Assembly (NCBI GenBank): GCA_017550025.1
Contig: JAFYLU010000044.1
Location: 1-46,926, forward strand
Source: Bacteroidales bacterium
GTDB lineage: Bacteria > Bacteroidota > Bacteroidia > Bacteroidales > UBA932
Direction: 5' to 3'
Length of the DNA stretch: 46,926 bases
Shown: piece after piece, positions 33,822 through 42,092 of the stretch
Layout: each line of letters begins with the position of its first letter
Numbering within the stretch: the stretch's first letter is position 1
Position numbers and translations under genes: made by a program
Notes under the pieces: generated by a model
Seen by the model: only the letters and a program-made list of their open reading frames with translations
Database searches by the model: none
What the model was told of the DNA's origin: nothing

Positions 33822-33842
33822 ATCCCCGGTCAGGCCGGGGAT
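33822..33842. repeat. 21-base palindrome, copy 5
   Basis: A perfect 8-bp stem (ATCCCCGG with CCGGGGAT) around the loop TCAGG, in the gap between proS and the DUF3078 gene. The stem is identical to copy 1. Confidence 0.7.
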
Positions 33843-33876
33843 ATACATTAAACCATAGCGATGCCGACAATCCGCC

Positions 33877-35358
33877 TTAATAAGAAATAGCAAAAAGAAC
33901 CCTCTGGCTCGAAGGCTTGCCAGTGTAGATACACTTTCCTTCCTCTACGCAGACAGCACTGTCCACCGGAATACATCTGATGGTAGCCTTTGTCTCCTCC
34001 TTGATCTTCTCTTCAGTCTCAGGAGTGCCGTCCCAGTGGCAGAGAAGGAATCCGCCCTTTGTAATCTCTTCCTTGAACTCCTCCCAAGTGTCGACCTTGC
34101 GGATGCTTTCGTCACGGAACTTGAGAGCCTTGGCATAGATGTTCGCCTGGATGTCATCAAGAAGAGCTGCGATCACATCGGCAACACCTTCCTGGGAATG
34201 CGATGACTTCTCGCATGTGTCGCGACGAGCAAGCTCAACTGTTCCGTTCTCAAGATCGCGGCCACCCATTGCAAGGCGTACAGGAACACCCTTGAGCTCC
34301 CACTCCGCAAACTTGAATCCGGGACGGAGAGTGTCACGGCTGTCGATCTTCACGCTGATACCCTTTGCCTCAAGCTCTTTCTTGAATGCCTCCATCTTGT
34401 CAAGGATAGCATTGTTCACTGCCTCATCCTTGCCTGTGATAGGAACCATCACAACCTGAATAGGTGCGAGCTTCGGAGGAAGAACAAGTCCGTTATCATC
34501 TCCGTGAGCCATGATGAGAGCACCCATCAGACGGGTAGACACACCCCATGAAGTAGCCCATACATACTCCTGCTTGCCTTCCTTGTTTGTGAACTGCACA
34601 TCGAATGCCTTTGCAAAGTTCTGTCCGAGGAAGTGGGATGTTCCGGCCTGAAGAGCCTTTCCATCCTGCATGAGAGCCTCGATAGTCATGGTATCAAGTG
34701 CACCGGCAAAACGCTCGTTAGGGCTCTTGTGACCCACCACTACAGGCACACCCATATAGTTGCGTGCGAAGTCAGCATATACATTCACCATCTTCATTGT
34801 CTCCTCTTCAGCCTCCAGACGGGTAGCGTGAGCAGTATGTCCCTCCTGCCAGAGGAACTCCGCCGTACGGAGGAAAAGACGGGTACGCATCTCCCAGCGT
34901 ACGACATTAGCCCACTGGTTGCAGAGGATCGGAAGATCTCTCCACGAAGTCACCCAGTTCTTGTATGTGTTCCAGATGATTGTCTCTGAAGTAGGACGGA
35001 CGATCAGCTCCTCCTCAAGTCGTGCAGAAGGATCCACGACAACGCCGTTTCCGTCAGGGTCGGCCATAAGCCTGTGATGAGTGACCACGGCACATTCCTT
35101 TGCGAATCCTTCGACATGCTCCGCCTCACGGCTGAGGAATGACTTCGGGATGAAAAGAGGGAAATATGCATTCTGATGACCTGTCTCCTTGAACATCTTG
35201 TCAAGCACATCCTGCATCTTCTCCCAGATAGCATATCCGTACGGTTTGATGACCATACATCCTCTCACTGCTGAACGTTCAGCAAGGTCCGCCTTTACCA
35301 CAAGGTTGTCATACCACTGCGAATAATTGTCCGACCTTTTAGTTACTTCTTTTGCCAT
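33877..35358 (-). CDS. proS: Prolyl-tRNA synthetase, archaeal/eukaryotic-type
   Basis: 493 residues. This is the short ProRS class (no bacterial insertion domain) with a C-terminal extension ending in a Tyr (LFAISY). Class II motifs include [37 protein letters not shown] (motif 2 region), [16 protein letters not shown] and the motif 3 region around [18 protein letters not shown]. Two CxxxxxC-like pairs in the C-terminal domain resemble the zinc site of this class. It charges tRNA-Pro. A leader of about 150 bases precedes it and contains hairpins (35407-35424). No T-box core was seen. Confidence 0.95.
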   Translation of the reverse strand: MAKEVTKRSDNYSQWYDNLVVKADLAERSAVRGCMVIKPYGYAIWEKMQDVLDKMFKETGHQNAYFPLFIPKSFLSREAEHVEGFAKECAVVTHHRLMADPDGNGVVVDPSARLEEELIVRPTSETIIWNTYKNWVTSWRDLPILCNQWANVVRWEMRTRLFLRTAEFLWQEGHTAHATRLEAEEETMKMVNVYADFARNYMGVPVVVGHKSPNERFAGALDTMTIEALMQDGKALQAGTSHFLGQNFAKAFDVQFTNKEGKQEYVWATSWGVSTRLMGALIMAHGDDNGLVLPPKLAPIQVVMVPITGKDEAVNNAILDKMEAFKKELEAKGISVKIDSRDTLRPGFKFAEWELKGVPVRLAMGGRDLENGTVELARRDTCEKSSHSQEGVADVIAALLDDIQANIYAKALKFRDESIRKVDTWEEFKEEITKGGFLLCHWDGTPETEEKIKEETKATIRCIPVDSAVCVEEGKCIYTGKPSSQRVLFAISY

Positions 35359-35406
35359 TGTATTTTGCTTTTTATTGTTTTTATCTCTATAATTGTAAAT
35401 TCAAGT

Positions 35407-35424
35407 AAACCTTTCCGAAGGTTT
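35407..35424 (-). promoter_or_regulatory. Hairpin in the proS upstream region
   Basis: AAACCTT-TCCG-AAGGTTT is a perfect 7-bp stem in the 184-base gap before proS. A second long-range pairing (TAAAGG near 35432 with CCTTTAA near 35470) is possible. Function is unknown and there is no U-run. Confidence 0.3.
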
Positions 35425-35548
35425 CCGCATCTAAAGGGAGGGTGCAGGAGCAGCCGCCTTCAGACATGACCTTTAACGGTATGTTTATTGCATATCAAAA
35501 CAGGTTGCGAAGATACGAAATTATTACAAATAAATAAGGAGAATGACT

Positions 35549-36826
35549 ATGAAAAAGAGTCCGGTACTACTTATTGCAGCAGTCCTCATGTTCGCATCAT
35601 GCGGTGCTGTCGCGCAGTACGCATCATCCGACAGCGGACAGCAGTTCCAGGACGGCATCTACAGCAATACCCCATCATTGAGAACAAAGGCCGAGAAGGA
35701 AGAGGCCGACAATGAAACGCAGGCAATGGTGGAGAAGACACAAGCCTCGCAGATATATCTTTTCGGAGACAGGAAAGATACGGTAATGATACCGCAGGAC
35801 ATGTCAGCCATCATAAGATATGACCAGAAGCTGGGAGGCACTACAGTCACCGTTGGAGAAAATCCTTACGATTGGAGATACGACCTTGAAAACAATTACG
35901 GTTACCATTACGCTCCGTTCGGGCTTACGAATTCCTGGTATTGGAGCGTATACCGCTCCCCATGGTACTGGGATTCATGGACCTACAGCCCATGGAGATA
36001 TCACTATAGCGGATGGTACAACCCATGGTACTACGGTGGATGGTATGACCCATGGTACTACGGTGGATACTGGGGATGGTATGATCCTTGGTACAGCCCG
36101 TATCACTGCGGATGGTACGACCCATACTGGGGCCACCACCATCATCACCACCACTACCCCGGATACGGTCCGGGCACAGGAGGAAGCCACAAGGACACAT
36201 GGCACGGCTTGAGAGGCGAGACTGGCTCTGAAAGAGTATTTGCAAGCGGATCATCGCTGCGAGGAGGCCTGGGATCAAAGAGTACGATAAGCAGAAATGC
36301 GACCGGCAAGGGAAGCTCTACGGTTTCTCGCACCCAGTCATCCGGAAGGACGACAGCAGGAAGGACAGCCGTAAGCAGAGGCACTGCAACCGGCACATCA
36401 GGTCCTGAAAAAGTGGCTGCAGGCAGAACATCCGTAACAAGGACAGTTCCGGCATCACGAGGCACTGCGACTTCGACATCGTCAGGATCATCATCAAGAG
36501 TTGCAACAGCAAGAAAGGCTCCTGCATCCGGCACGGTTTCAAATCACAGAAAGCCGGCCATTACGAACATCCCGGGAAGAACCACTACAAACGCAACCCA
36601 GGGAACTGACAGGTATAATGTCAATACAGGAGCGTCATCAAGAAGCACATCAAGCTACGAAAGGAGCTCATCTTCAAGCAGTTCACCAAGCTACAACAGA
36701 AGCAGCAGCTCGACATCAGGAAGGTCCGGATTCAGCGGTGGAAGCAGTTCGGGATATAGCAGAGGCAGCTCCGGCAGCAGTTCAGGCGGATACAGCAGGA
36801 GCGGTTCATCAGGAGCAAGAAGGTAA
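35549..36826 (+). CDS. Low-complexity lipoprotein: Trp/Tyr-rich block, His run, Ser/Thr/Gly/Arg tail
   Basis: 425 residues from the ATG at 35549, chosen because AAGGAG (35536-35541) is seven bases before it; the ATG at 35543 would be too close. A lipobox (LMFASC, C18) precedes a short normal domain (to about 105). Next comes a block of about 100 residues packed with Trp and Tyr, including repeats such as GWYDPWYYGG, then seven His, then about 210 residues rich in Ser, Thr, Gly and Arg. Surface exposure or a matrix role is plausible. I know related low-complexity lipoproteins in Bacteroidales but no function. It is 24 bases upstream of a FadL-type porin gene. Confidence 0.75.
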   Translation: MKKSPVLLIAAVLMFASCGAVAQYASSDSGQQFQDGIYSNTPSLRTKAEKEEADNETQAMVEKTQASQIYLFGDRKDTVMIPQDMSAIIRYDQKLGGTTVTVGENPYDWRYDLENNYGYHYAPFGLTNSWYWSVYRSPWYWDSWTYSPWRYHYSGWYNPWYYGGWYDPWYYGGYWGWYDPWYSPYHCGWYDPYWGHHHHHHHYPGYGPGTGGSHKDTWHGLRGETGSERVFASGSSLRGGLGSKSTISRNATGKGSSTVSRTQSSGRTTAGRTAVSRGTATGTSGPEKVAAGRTSVTRTVPASRGTATSTSSGSSSRVATARKAPASGTVSNHRKPAITNIPGRTTTNATQGTDRYNVNTGASSRSTSSYERSSSSSSSPSYNRSSSSTSGRSGFSGGSSSGYSRGSSGSSSGGYSRSGSSGARR

Positions 36827-36850
36827 TTTTCACACCTAAACAGCACGGAA

Positions 36851-38458
36851 ATGAAAAAGACAGTCATAATATTCATATCAATGTTTACGGCAATCTGGGC
36901 AAACGCCCAGACCGTCCAGGATGCACTTCTGTTCAGTTCACATGATCACGAAGGCAGTGCAAGGACAATGGCAATGGGAAATGCCTTCACAGCATTAGGA
37001 GGAGACCTTGGAGGCGTATCCATCAACCCTGCCGGCAGCGCCGTCGCCAAATACTCGCAGTTTACTCTCACTCCGGCATTGTCAATATCGACCAATACGA
37101 CTTTGGGAGTATCACCTTATGCAGATGGTTCACTCCCCTACTTTGAGAGGCAGATGAAAAGCAGCAAGACCGGCTTCGGTCTGCCGAATTCCGGCCTTTC
37201 ATTCAACTGGGACACACACAGGAGATCGGGACTGAAGAACATGTCGTTCGGTTTCATCATCAACAGGACAGCAAGCTGGGGAAACGACATATACGCCCAG
37301 GGCACCAATTCCACCACATCATTCATGGGCGAGATGGCATATGACGCTACAGTCAACGGGTATCTGGGCGCACAGCTCGGAGGCGACAACGCATATAACA
37401 ACATGCCATGGAAGCCAGTCACAGGCTATCAGAGCGGAATGATCTCCACATATGGCGGCCATGACGACCAGTTCGTGGGAGCCAGCGAAGTGATCTTCGA
37501 CAACGGAGAGATCGCAGTCGGAGGTCCCCTTGAGCAGACCTTCGGAAGCCTTGAGACAGGCAGCAAGTACGAATACATCTTCAATGTAGCGGCCAACATA
37601 TCCGACATGATATACATCGGAGCGAACTTCGGAATCACGTCGATGGAATATAATTACGACCAGTATTTCATTGAACAGGCCGTGGATCCTGCCGATTTCG
37701 AGATAGCGCTAGACAACGGAGACAAGATGTATTTCAATGATATGCTGTATCAGTATTCCTACAGTGCAAACGGAACAGGATACTACGCCAAGCTGGGAGC
37801 AATATTGACTCCTGTATCATGGCTGCGCATCGGAGCCGCAATACAGACACCGACCATCACCGATATTTCAGAAGCATGGAGCGAATATGGTGAGACCCGT
37901 TATGATGACCCGGACTATGATGCATATGTTGAAAGCCCCGAAGGTCGCAACAGCTACTCCATGACTTCACCGTTCAGGGCCAACCTTGGTATTGCATTGA
38001 CACTCGGGTCACTGGGAGCATTAAGTGCAGATTATGAATACTGCGACTACGGACAGATGAAATATGTCGCTACAGGAACTGACAGAAGTTATTTCGAATC
38101 AGTAAATGCAGACATCAGGGACACGATGGGAGCCGTTCACGCATTCAGGTTAGGCGCAGAAGTGAAGCCTCTTTCAGGGCTTGCGGTCAGAGCAGGATAC
38201 GGAGCATCAAATTCTGCTGCCACATATGACGACAGCCTCATTCATAACCTCTCCTTTGGTCTGGGATACAGCAGCAAAGGCTCGTTCTTCACTGATTTCG
38301 CAATCAGAAGGACATTTCTCGGAAAGGAATATTTCATGCCGTACGCCGATTACATTTTCAACAATGACGGCAGCGTTAACGAAAATGCATATGCTCCAGA
38401 GATAGAAAACAGCAGGAAGCTCTGGAAGGTGCTCCTTACATTCGGATGGAGATTCTGA
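36851..38458 (+). CDS. OmpP1/FadL-family outer membrane protein
   Basis: 535 residues with a signal peptide (MKKTVIIFISMFTAIWANAQ). The N-terminal hatch region SARTMAMGNAFTALGGDLGGVSINPAGSA is the OmpP1/FadL/TodX signature, and the rest is a beta-barrel ending in LLTFGWRF, a proper C-terminal Phe. Family members pass hydrophobic compounds such as fatty acids. The substrate here is unknown. It follows the Trp/Tyr-rich lipoprotein gene by 24 bases and is probably co-transcribed. It ends four bases from convergent WbqC-like gene, with no visible terminator. Confidence 0.85.
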   Translation: MKKTVIIFISMFTAIWANAQTVQDALLFSSHDHEGSARTMAMGNAFTALGGDLGGVSINPAGSAVAKYSQFTLTPALSISTNTTLGVSPYADGSLPYFERQMKSSKTGFGLPNSGLSFNWDTHRRSGLKNMSFGFIINRTASWGNDIYAQGTNSTTSFMGEMAYDATVNGYLGAQLGGDNAYNNMPWKPVTGYQSGMISTYGGHDDQFVGASEVIFDNGEIAVGGPLEQTFGSLETGSKYEYIFNVAANISDMIYIGANFGITSMEYNYDQYFIEQAVDPADFEIALDNGDKMYFNDMLYQYSYSANGTGYYAKLGAILTPVSWLRIGAAIQTPTITDISEAWSEYGETRYDDPDYDAYVESPEGRNSYSMTSPFRANLGIALTLGSLGALSADYEYCDYGQMKYVATGTDRSYFESVNADIRDTMGAVHAFRLGAEVKPLSGLAVRAGYGASNSAATYDDSLIHNLSFGLGYSSKGSFFTDFAIRRTFLGKEYFMPYADYIFNNDGSVNENAYAPEIENSRKLWKVLLTFGWRF

Positions 38459-38462
38459 TGAC

Positions 38463-39152
38463 CTACCTGAGGTTCTTGAGATAAAGTATACTGTCAGGAC
38501 CTTCATTGAAAAGAAGATCCATTATGGACAGATCCGACTTGAAACCGTATTTCCCGGCAAAGACCTGGAAGTACGGTTTTTCCAGTCCCAGGTCACGGAG
38601 AATGGTATGCGTCCTTTTCGGATGTATCGTCTCACGAAGGTCAGCGTACAGCACCGGATCCACTTCACGACTATAATCCTCCGTTACACGGATATCCACT
38701 TTAAGCCCCGTTTTTTCAACGAAGAACCTGATCAGATCCATATTGAGGTCGAAAAGCTTTTCCGGTTTCCGGTTCATGATCTCGAAGAGTTCATCCTGAT
38801 AATATTCGAAATAAGCCGACGTCCGGTAGGCGGAGACGATGGCTCTCTGATGCTGCTGGAGCCATGGAGTCGAATAATCGACCTTGATATCAGATATCGG
38901 CAGTTTATGAGTTCCACCTTCGTGGATTATGGGAAAAGTAAGATCCTCGACTCCCCCGGCTGCATAGAAACGGCAACGGTTGCGGTACGACTGCTTCTGA
39001 TAATTCTCACAGCCTTCAATATAAACGACAGACGGTGACAGTTCCATAGGACTGCCGCCGTCTCGTCTGTCTTTCAGACCTTCCATATCCTCTGCCATTG
39101 CAGCAAAATAGGATACGGGAGGAAAATATGCTGTTGTTAAAAGCTTGGCCAC
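38463..39152 (-). CDS. WbqC-like family protein
   Basis: 229 residues from a GTG start (39152), four bases after the lpxA stop. Conserved pieces such as AYFPPVSYFAAM, CENYQKQSYRNRC, the DYSTPWLQQHQRAIVSAYRTSAYFEYY block and GKYGFKSDLSIMDLLFNEG fit the WbqC family, often found in O-antigen or envelope gene clusters. The biochemical activity is not established. Its position after lpxD-lpxC-lpxA suggests an envelope-related role. The residue pattern and close spacing support co-transcription with lpxA. Confidence 0.78.
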   Translation of the reverse strand: MAKLLTTAYFPPVSYFAAMAEDMEGLKDRRDGGSPMELSPSVVYIEGCENYQKQSYRNRCRFYAAGGVEDLTFPIIHEGGTHKLPISDIKVDYSTPWLQQHQRAIVSAYRTSAYFEYYQDELFEIMNRKPEKLFDLNMDLIRFFVEKTGLKVDIRVTEDYSREVDPVLYADLRETIHPKRTHTILRDLGLEKPYFQVFAGKYGFKSDLSIMDLLFNEGPDSILYLKNLR

Positions 39153-39156
39153 CTTT

Positions 39157-39969
39157 TTAGTCTATGTTGCCCTTCACATCAGAGTTGAGACCTCTGATGA
39201 TACCTCTCTTGGAGTTGCGGATGAAGTTGACGATGGTATCTCTTTCCTCTGTTTCAGGGAAACCTGACTCGATCTTCGCGATTGCATCGGAGAAGTTGGC
39301 TCCAGCATTGTAGATGATGTCATACATATCCTTGATGTTGCGGATCTGGTCAGATGTGAATCCTCTTCTGCGCAGTCCGACGATGTTCACGCCGGCATAT
39401 GTCAGAGGATCGCGGCCGCAGAGCACATAAGGCGGCACGTCCTTGTTGATCTTGCATCCGCCTCCGACAAAGGCATGCTTTCCGATTCTCGAGAACTGAT
39501 GAGCAACCGAACTTCCTCCGATAGTAGCCCAGTCATCGACATCTGTCTCGCCTGCAATACCCACATAGCTTACAAGGATACAGTTGTTGCCTACCGTACA
39601 GTCATGAGCGACATGAGTATATGACATGAGGAGCACATTATTGCCGATCTTTGTCACGCCTCTTCCGCTGGCCTTTGTACCACGGTTGATGGTAGCACAC
39701 TCGCGGATATTGACATTATCACCGATCTCGACATATGTAACCTCGCCGTCGAATTTAAGATCCTGCGGCACTGCGCCGATCACAGCCCCTGGAAAGACAG
39801 TACAGTTCCTGCCCATCTTCACATAGTTGAAGATGGTGGCATGAGGAAGAATCCTGCAACCGTCGCCTATTTCTACAAATTCCTCAATATATGCGTAAGG
39901 TCCCACCTCTACATTCTCACCGAGCTTTGCATTAGGATGCACAGTCGCGAGCGGATGAATATTTGCCAT
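39157..39969 (-). CDS. lpxA: UDP-N-acetylglucosamine acyltransferase LpxA
   Basis: 270 residues from the ATG at 39969 (MANIHPLATVHPNAKLGENV). A left-handed beta-helix of hexapeptide repeats fills the first ~190 residues. The catalytic His lies in YTHVAHDCTVGNN, and GLRRRGFTSDQIRNI in the helical C-terminal domain is typical. It transfers a 3-hydroxyacyl chain to UDP-GlcNAc, the first step of lipid A synthesis. An upstream in-frame extension to 40086 overlaps lpxC and is rejected. It is third in the lpxD-lpxC-lpxA series. Confidence 0.95.
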   Translation of the reverse strand: MANIHPLATVHPNAKLGENVEVGPYAYIEEFVEIGDGCRILPHATIFNYVKMGRNCTVFPGAVIGAVPQDLKFDGEVTYVEIGDNVNIRECATINRGTKASGRGVTKIGNNVLLMSYTHVAHDCTVGNNCILVSYVGIAGETDVDDWATIGGSSVAHQFSRIGKHAFVGGGCKINKDVPPYVLCGRDPLTYAGVNIVGLRRRGFTSDQIRNIKDMYDIIYNAGANFSDAIAKIESGFPETEERDTIVNFIRNSKRGIIRGLNSDVKGNID

Positions 39970-39992
39970 ATCTGTATTTATTATTTGTTCAT

Positions 39993-40898
39993 TTATAATA
40001 TGCCACGAACCTTTTTGGCAGCCGTGGTGTTTATGCCATGTCCGGCCCTTTCCGCAGTCACCTTCGCCTTCAGGAATCCGCCGCACAGACGAAGGTCACC
40101 GATCAGGTCAAGAAGCTTGTGACGGGCGCATTCGTTCGGGAAACGGAGAACAAGATTGCTAAGGTAGCCGTCTTCACGGACCTCGAGTGCCGGCACATTG
40201 AAGAGGGAACTCAATCTCTCAACCTGCTCTCGTGTAACGGTATGCTCCACGATAACGATGGCATTGTCAACATCGCCGCCTTTGACAAGGTTGTTGTTGA
40301 AAAGGTATTCAATCTCATGGAAGAAGACAAAAGTCCTGCATTTGCCGATCTCTTCCGCATACACGACCGAAGGATCCCAGGTTGCATACTGGACTCCAAG
40401 CACTCTTGAGTTGAAGTCGATCTTGATGTCATAAGAAAACTCGTCGGCCGGCTCGATACGCACCAGCGATCCCTTCTCCTCATTCACGATCTCTATAGTC
40501 TCCTTTATCTCCACATATCTCCTCGGAGCATCCTGGAGCTCGAAGCCGTCATTCCAGATAGCGTCCACATAAGGCTTGGCACTTCCGTCAAGAATCGGCA
40601 CCTCAACATTATCTATATCAATCAGCGCATTATCGACCCCCATGCCGGTAAGGGCAGAAAGCACATGTTCTATTGTAGAGACAGAAGCATCACCCGATGA
40701 AATTGTCGTACTCCTGGCTGTGCTTGATACATTTTCCGCCAACGCCTCAACAAAAGCGTCCTCTCCTATATCTGTTCTTCTGAATATTATTCCCGTGTCT
40801 ACGGCTGCAGGCTTTATCACCATCTTCGCCACCCTTCCGGTATGAAGTCCTTTTCCTTCAAATGAGTAGCATTTCTTTAATGTCTGTTGCAATTGCAT
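39993..40898 (-). CDS. lpxC: UDP-3-O-acyl-N-acetylglucosamine deacetylase LpxC (no FabZ fusion)
   Basis: 301 residues from the ATG at 40898 (MQLQQTLKKCYSFEGKGLHTG), which aligns with Bacteroidetes LpxC starts. Zinc and active-site segments are present: STIEHVLSAL, PILDGSA, FVFFHEIEYL, NECARHKLLDLIGD and AGHGIN. It commits lipid A synthesis by deacetylating the LpxA product. In many Bacteroidetes LpxC is fused to a C-terminal FabZ dehydratase (about 460 residues); here the protein ends right after the LpxC domain. A -7 box (40966-40973) and a strong leader hairpin (40926-40950) precede it. Confidence 0.93.
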   Translation of the reverse strand: MQLQQTLKKCYSFEGKGLHTGRVAKMVIKPAAVDTGIIFRRTDIGEDAFVEALAENVSSTARSTTISSGDASVSTIEHVLSALTGMGVDNALIDIDNVEVPILDGSAKPYVDAIWNDGFELQDAPRRYVEIKETIEIVNEEKGSLVRIEPADEFSYDIKIDFNSRVLGVQYATWDPSVVYAEEIGKCRTFVFFHEIEYLFNNNLVKGGDVDNAIVIVEHTVTREQVERLSSLFNVPALEVREDGYLSNLVLRFPNECARHKLLDLIGDLRLCGGFLKAKVTAERAGHGINTTAAKKVRGIL

Positions 40899-40925
40899 CT
40901 CTTTTCCCATTCCTTTTTTCTCACA

Positions 40926-40950
40926 CGGACGCTCCATCTCGGAGAGTCCG
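40926..40950 (-). promoter_or_regulatory. Hairpin in the lpxC leader
   Basis: CGGAC and GTCCG, then CTCC and GGAG, pair with a single internal mismatch around a 5-base loop. The hairpin lies about 10 bases after the predicted start and is not followed by a U-run, so it may affect mRNA stability or translation rather than termination. Confidence 0.4.
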
Positions 40951-40965
40951 ATTCACTTTAGCCCG

Positions 40966-40973
40966 CAAAGATA
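40966..40973 (-). promoter_or_regulatory. -7 box of lpxC
   Basis: The minus strand reads TATCTTTG, 67 bases before the lpxC start, in the gap after lpxD. It suggests an internal promoter in addition to read-through from lpxD. Confidence 0.5.
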
Positions 40974-40993
40974 GTGATATTTTTTGTATATTC

Positions 40994-41980
40994 CTATTTA
41001 CCAGCTTTTTTAAAGACAGCATAACTGCGCAGGAACTGCTTGAGAGGGAATGCAGGAGAACCCATGAGCACCTGTCCTTCCTCCTTGATCTTGCCCATGA
41101 CACCTGACTGGGCTCCGATTGTCGTATTGTCAGCGATTGTTATATGTCCGGCGATACCGACCTGACCGCCTATTATGCAGTGACGGCCTATCTTTGCCGA
41201 TCCGGCAACGCCCGTAAGCGAAGCCATTACGGTATCGGGACCGACCTCGGCATTATGAGCTATCATGCAAAGGTCATCGATCTTCGTACCCTTTCCCACA
41301 ACGGTAGATCCCATCTGCGACTTATCCACACATGTATTCGCTCCGATTTCCACATCATCCTCAATAATGACATTGCCGGTGTGCTCTATCTTCTTCCATG
41401 TTCCGTCCTCGAGAGGTGCGAATCCGAATCCGTCAGCACCGATCACGGCATTTGAATGAATGATGACATTGTTTCCTATCACCATGCCGGGATAAATGCG
41501 CACTCCGGGATATATGATGCAGTTTGAACCGATCTTCACATCATCTCCCACATACACATGTTCGTATATCTTGGTGTAGTCCCCTACCCGGGCGTTGCGT
41601 CCGACATATGCAAAGTCTCCCACATATACCTTCCTTCCTATCTTCGCGCTCCAGCGCACTCTGCTGCGAAGACCTCTGTAACGCCTGAAAGAGCGCTTCT
41701 TCGCAGTGTAATGGTCGAGAAGGGCAGCAACAGCCGCATATGCGTCATCCACCCGGATCAGAGTGGCCGAGACAGCATTCTTCGGCTCAAAAGACTTGTT
41801 GACTATGATTATATCCGCCGTGCAGGTATAGACATACTGTTCATATTTAGGGTTTGCGAAAAAGCATATGGCACCGGGCTTTCCGCTCTCGATACGGGCA
41901 AATGTCGAGACCACGGCTTCAGGATTGCCGTCAACCGTTCCGCCGAGAAGCTCGGCAATCTCTTTTGCTTTGAATTCCAT
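40994..41980 (-). CDS. lpxD: UDP-3-O-(3-hydroxyacyl)glucosamine N-acyltransferase LpxD
   Basis: 328 residues. The N-terminal uridine-binding domain ([21 protein letters not shown] to about 100) precedes a long hexapeptide-repeat beta-helix (about 110-290) with [39 protein letters not shown] and catalytic-His region MIAHNAEVG. It adds the second acyl chain in lipid A synthesis. The order lpxD-lpxC-lpxA is that of other Bacteroidetes, except for the missing FabZ. It is divergent from the rimP operon. Confidence 0.95.
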   Translation of the reverse strand: MEFKAKEIAELLGGTVDGNPEAVVSTFARIESGKPGAICFFANPKYEQYVYTCTADIIIVNKSFEPKNAVSATLIRVDDAYAAVAALLDHYTAKKRSFRRYRGLRSRVRWSAKIGRKVYVGDFAYVGRNARVGDYTKIYEHVYVGDDVKIGSNCIIYPGVRIYPGMVIGNNVIIHSNAVIGADGFGFAPLEDGTWKKIEHTGNVIIEDDVEIGANTCVDKSQMGSTVVGKGTKIDDLCMIAHNAEVGPDTVMASLTGVAGSAKIGRHCIIGGQVGIAGHITIADNTTIGAQSGVMGKIKEEGQVLMGSPAFPLKQFLRSYAVFKKAGK

Positions 41981-41998
41981 GATATTGCAGGGTCAAAT

Positions 41999-42029
41999 TT
42001 TGTATATTCTGTTTTTTTTCGTACATTTG
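41999..42029 (+). promoter_or_regulatory. Promoter of rimP-nusA-infB
   Basis: TTTG (41999-42002), a 19-base spacer and TACATTTG (42022-42029) are a full match to the Bacteroidetes promoter consensus. The predicted start is near 42034. Confidence 0.75.
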
Positions 42030-42047
42030 CATCGTGAGAATGATTCA

Positions 42048-42072
42048 GGGGGCAGGATTGCCCCCTTATTTT
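42048..42072 (+). terminator. Leader terminator/attenuator of rimP-nusA-infB
   Basis: GGGGGCA-GGAT-TGCCCCC is a perfect 7-bp stem followed by TTATTTT. It lies about 14 bases after the predicted transcription start and 21 bases before rimP, so it is inside the operon's own leader. The interrupted U-tract is what one would expect of a terminator that needs NusA help. The regulation is an inference. Confidence 0.6.
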
Positions 42073-42092
42073 ATGCATTTACAGGAAGCGAA

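Noticed and set aside
35359-35542. T-box riboswitch upstream of proS
   Set aside because: No conserved T-box sequence or specifier stem was recognised, and no terminator follows. Only simple hairpins remain.
41868-42092. Upstream extension of RimP
   Set aside because: It would cover the 5' end of lpxD and the rimP promoter and attenuator. The family alignment starts at MNIADI.
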